Positions 5,084 to 5,278 of a DNA stretch of 5,278 bases are shown here, in pieces. Location of the stretch: the NCBI GenBank assembly GCA_020724205.1, contig DYHK01000044.1:1-5278 (forward strand). Reading direction: 5' to 3'. The position numbers and the translations under genes are program-made. The notes under the pieces are model-generated. The model saw nothing but the letters and a program-made list of their open reading frames with translations. It was not told the origin of the DNA and did not search any database. The number at the start of each line of letters is the position of its first letter. Positions within the stretch are counted from its first letter, which is position 1. The stretch is from Candidatus Aenigmatarchaeum sp. GTDB taxonomy: Archaea; Nanobdellota; Nanobdellia; Pacearchaeales; GW2011-AR1.

Positions 5084-5278
5084 AAGCAGAGCTCAATAGA
5101 AGAGGGACAGGGTACTACTGAAGAACCAACAACAGGCGAGGAAACACAAGATAGTAGTAAGATAAATAAGACAGTCTTATGGGTAGCTATAATTATTATA
5201 CTAATTGCCTTGATAGCCTTAGTAGTCTATTACATCAGCATGAATAGAAGCAAGAGCAAGAAGTTCTACGGAAGATAA
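5084..5278 (+). pseudogene. In-frame continuation after the ochre stop: stalk, membrane helix, basic tail
   Basis: Directly after TAA 5081-5083 the same frame stays open for 64 codons to a TAA at 5276-5278. It encodes a Ser/Thr/Glu-rich stalk (residues 1-29 of the extension), one strong hydrophobic helix (about 30-51, bases 5171-5236, TVLWVAIIIILIALIALVVY) and a Lys/Arg/Ser tail ending KKFYGR. This is the expected C-terminal anchor of a PGF-pre-PGF surface protein, with outside-to-inside charge order correct. It has no start codon of its own upstream of the helix (the only in-frame ATG, at 5240-5242, lies after it), so it is a detached 3' part of the preceding gene and not a new gene. Reasons could be a nonsense mutation, a consensus error, or stop readthrough. 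GAA to TAA or AAA to TAA would each be a single change. Readthrough would give a 544-residue anchored protein beside a 479-residue soluble one. Confidence 0.75.

Overview
The window looks like part of a low-GC archaeal genome, most likely a small-genome DPANN lineage of the Woesearchaeota/Pacearchaeota (Nanoarchaeota) type. This rests on four things. AT-rich TATA boxes lie at archaeal spacing upstream of several start codons. There are no Shine-Dalgarno sequences close to the starts. AGA/ATA codons are used heavily. The largest gene carries a PGF-pre-PGF domain, an archaeal surface-protein module. The lineage is inferred from style and not proven.

Layout: (1) 1-356, the 3' end of a gene for a secreted Ig-like protein. 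(2) 417-2066, three small plus-strand genes for exported or membrane-anchored proteins. The first two overlap by 4 bases. The third follows closely and seems to have its own leaderless promoter across the stop codon of the second. (3) 2140-2496, a lone minus-strand gene for a small protein with no export signal, family unknown. (4) 2618-3310, a secreted two-domain Ig-like protein that is paralogous to the fragment at the left edge. (5) 3311-3643, a 333-base AT-rich gap with a terminator-like hairpin and the promoter/leader of the last gene. (6) 3644-5083, a large surface protein with a signal peptide, three Ig-like domains, a Gly-rich linker and a PGF-pre-PGF domain. It ends at an ochre stop, but the same frame continues to 5278 and encodes a stalk, a transmembrane helix and a basic tail.

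Every gene except the minus-strand one encodes an exported protein, so this is a cell-envelope locus: Ig-like adhesin or S-layer-like proteins plus a small pair (secreted beta protein and membrane-anchored beta protein) that may form a surface assembly. The most notable observation is the in-frame stop separating the PGF-pre-PGF ectodomain from its membrane anchor. It could be a nonsense mutation, a consensus error in an assembled genome, or a switch between secreted and anchored forms. No CRISPR array, tRNA, rRNA or mobile element was seen.
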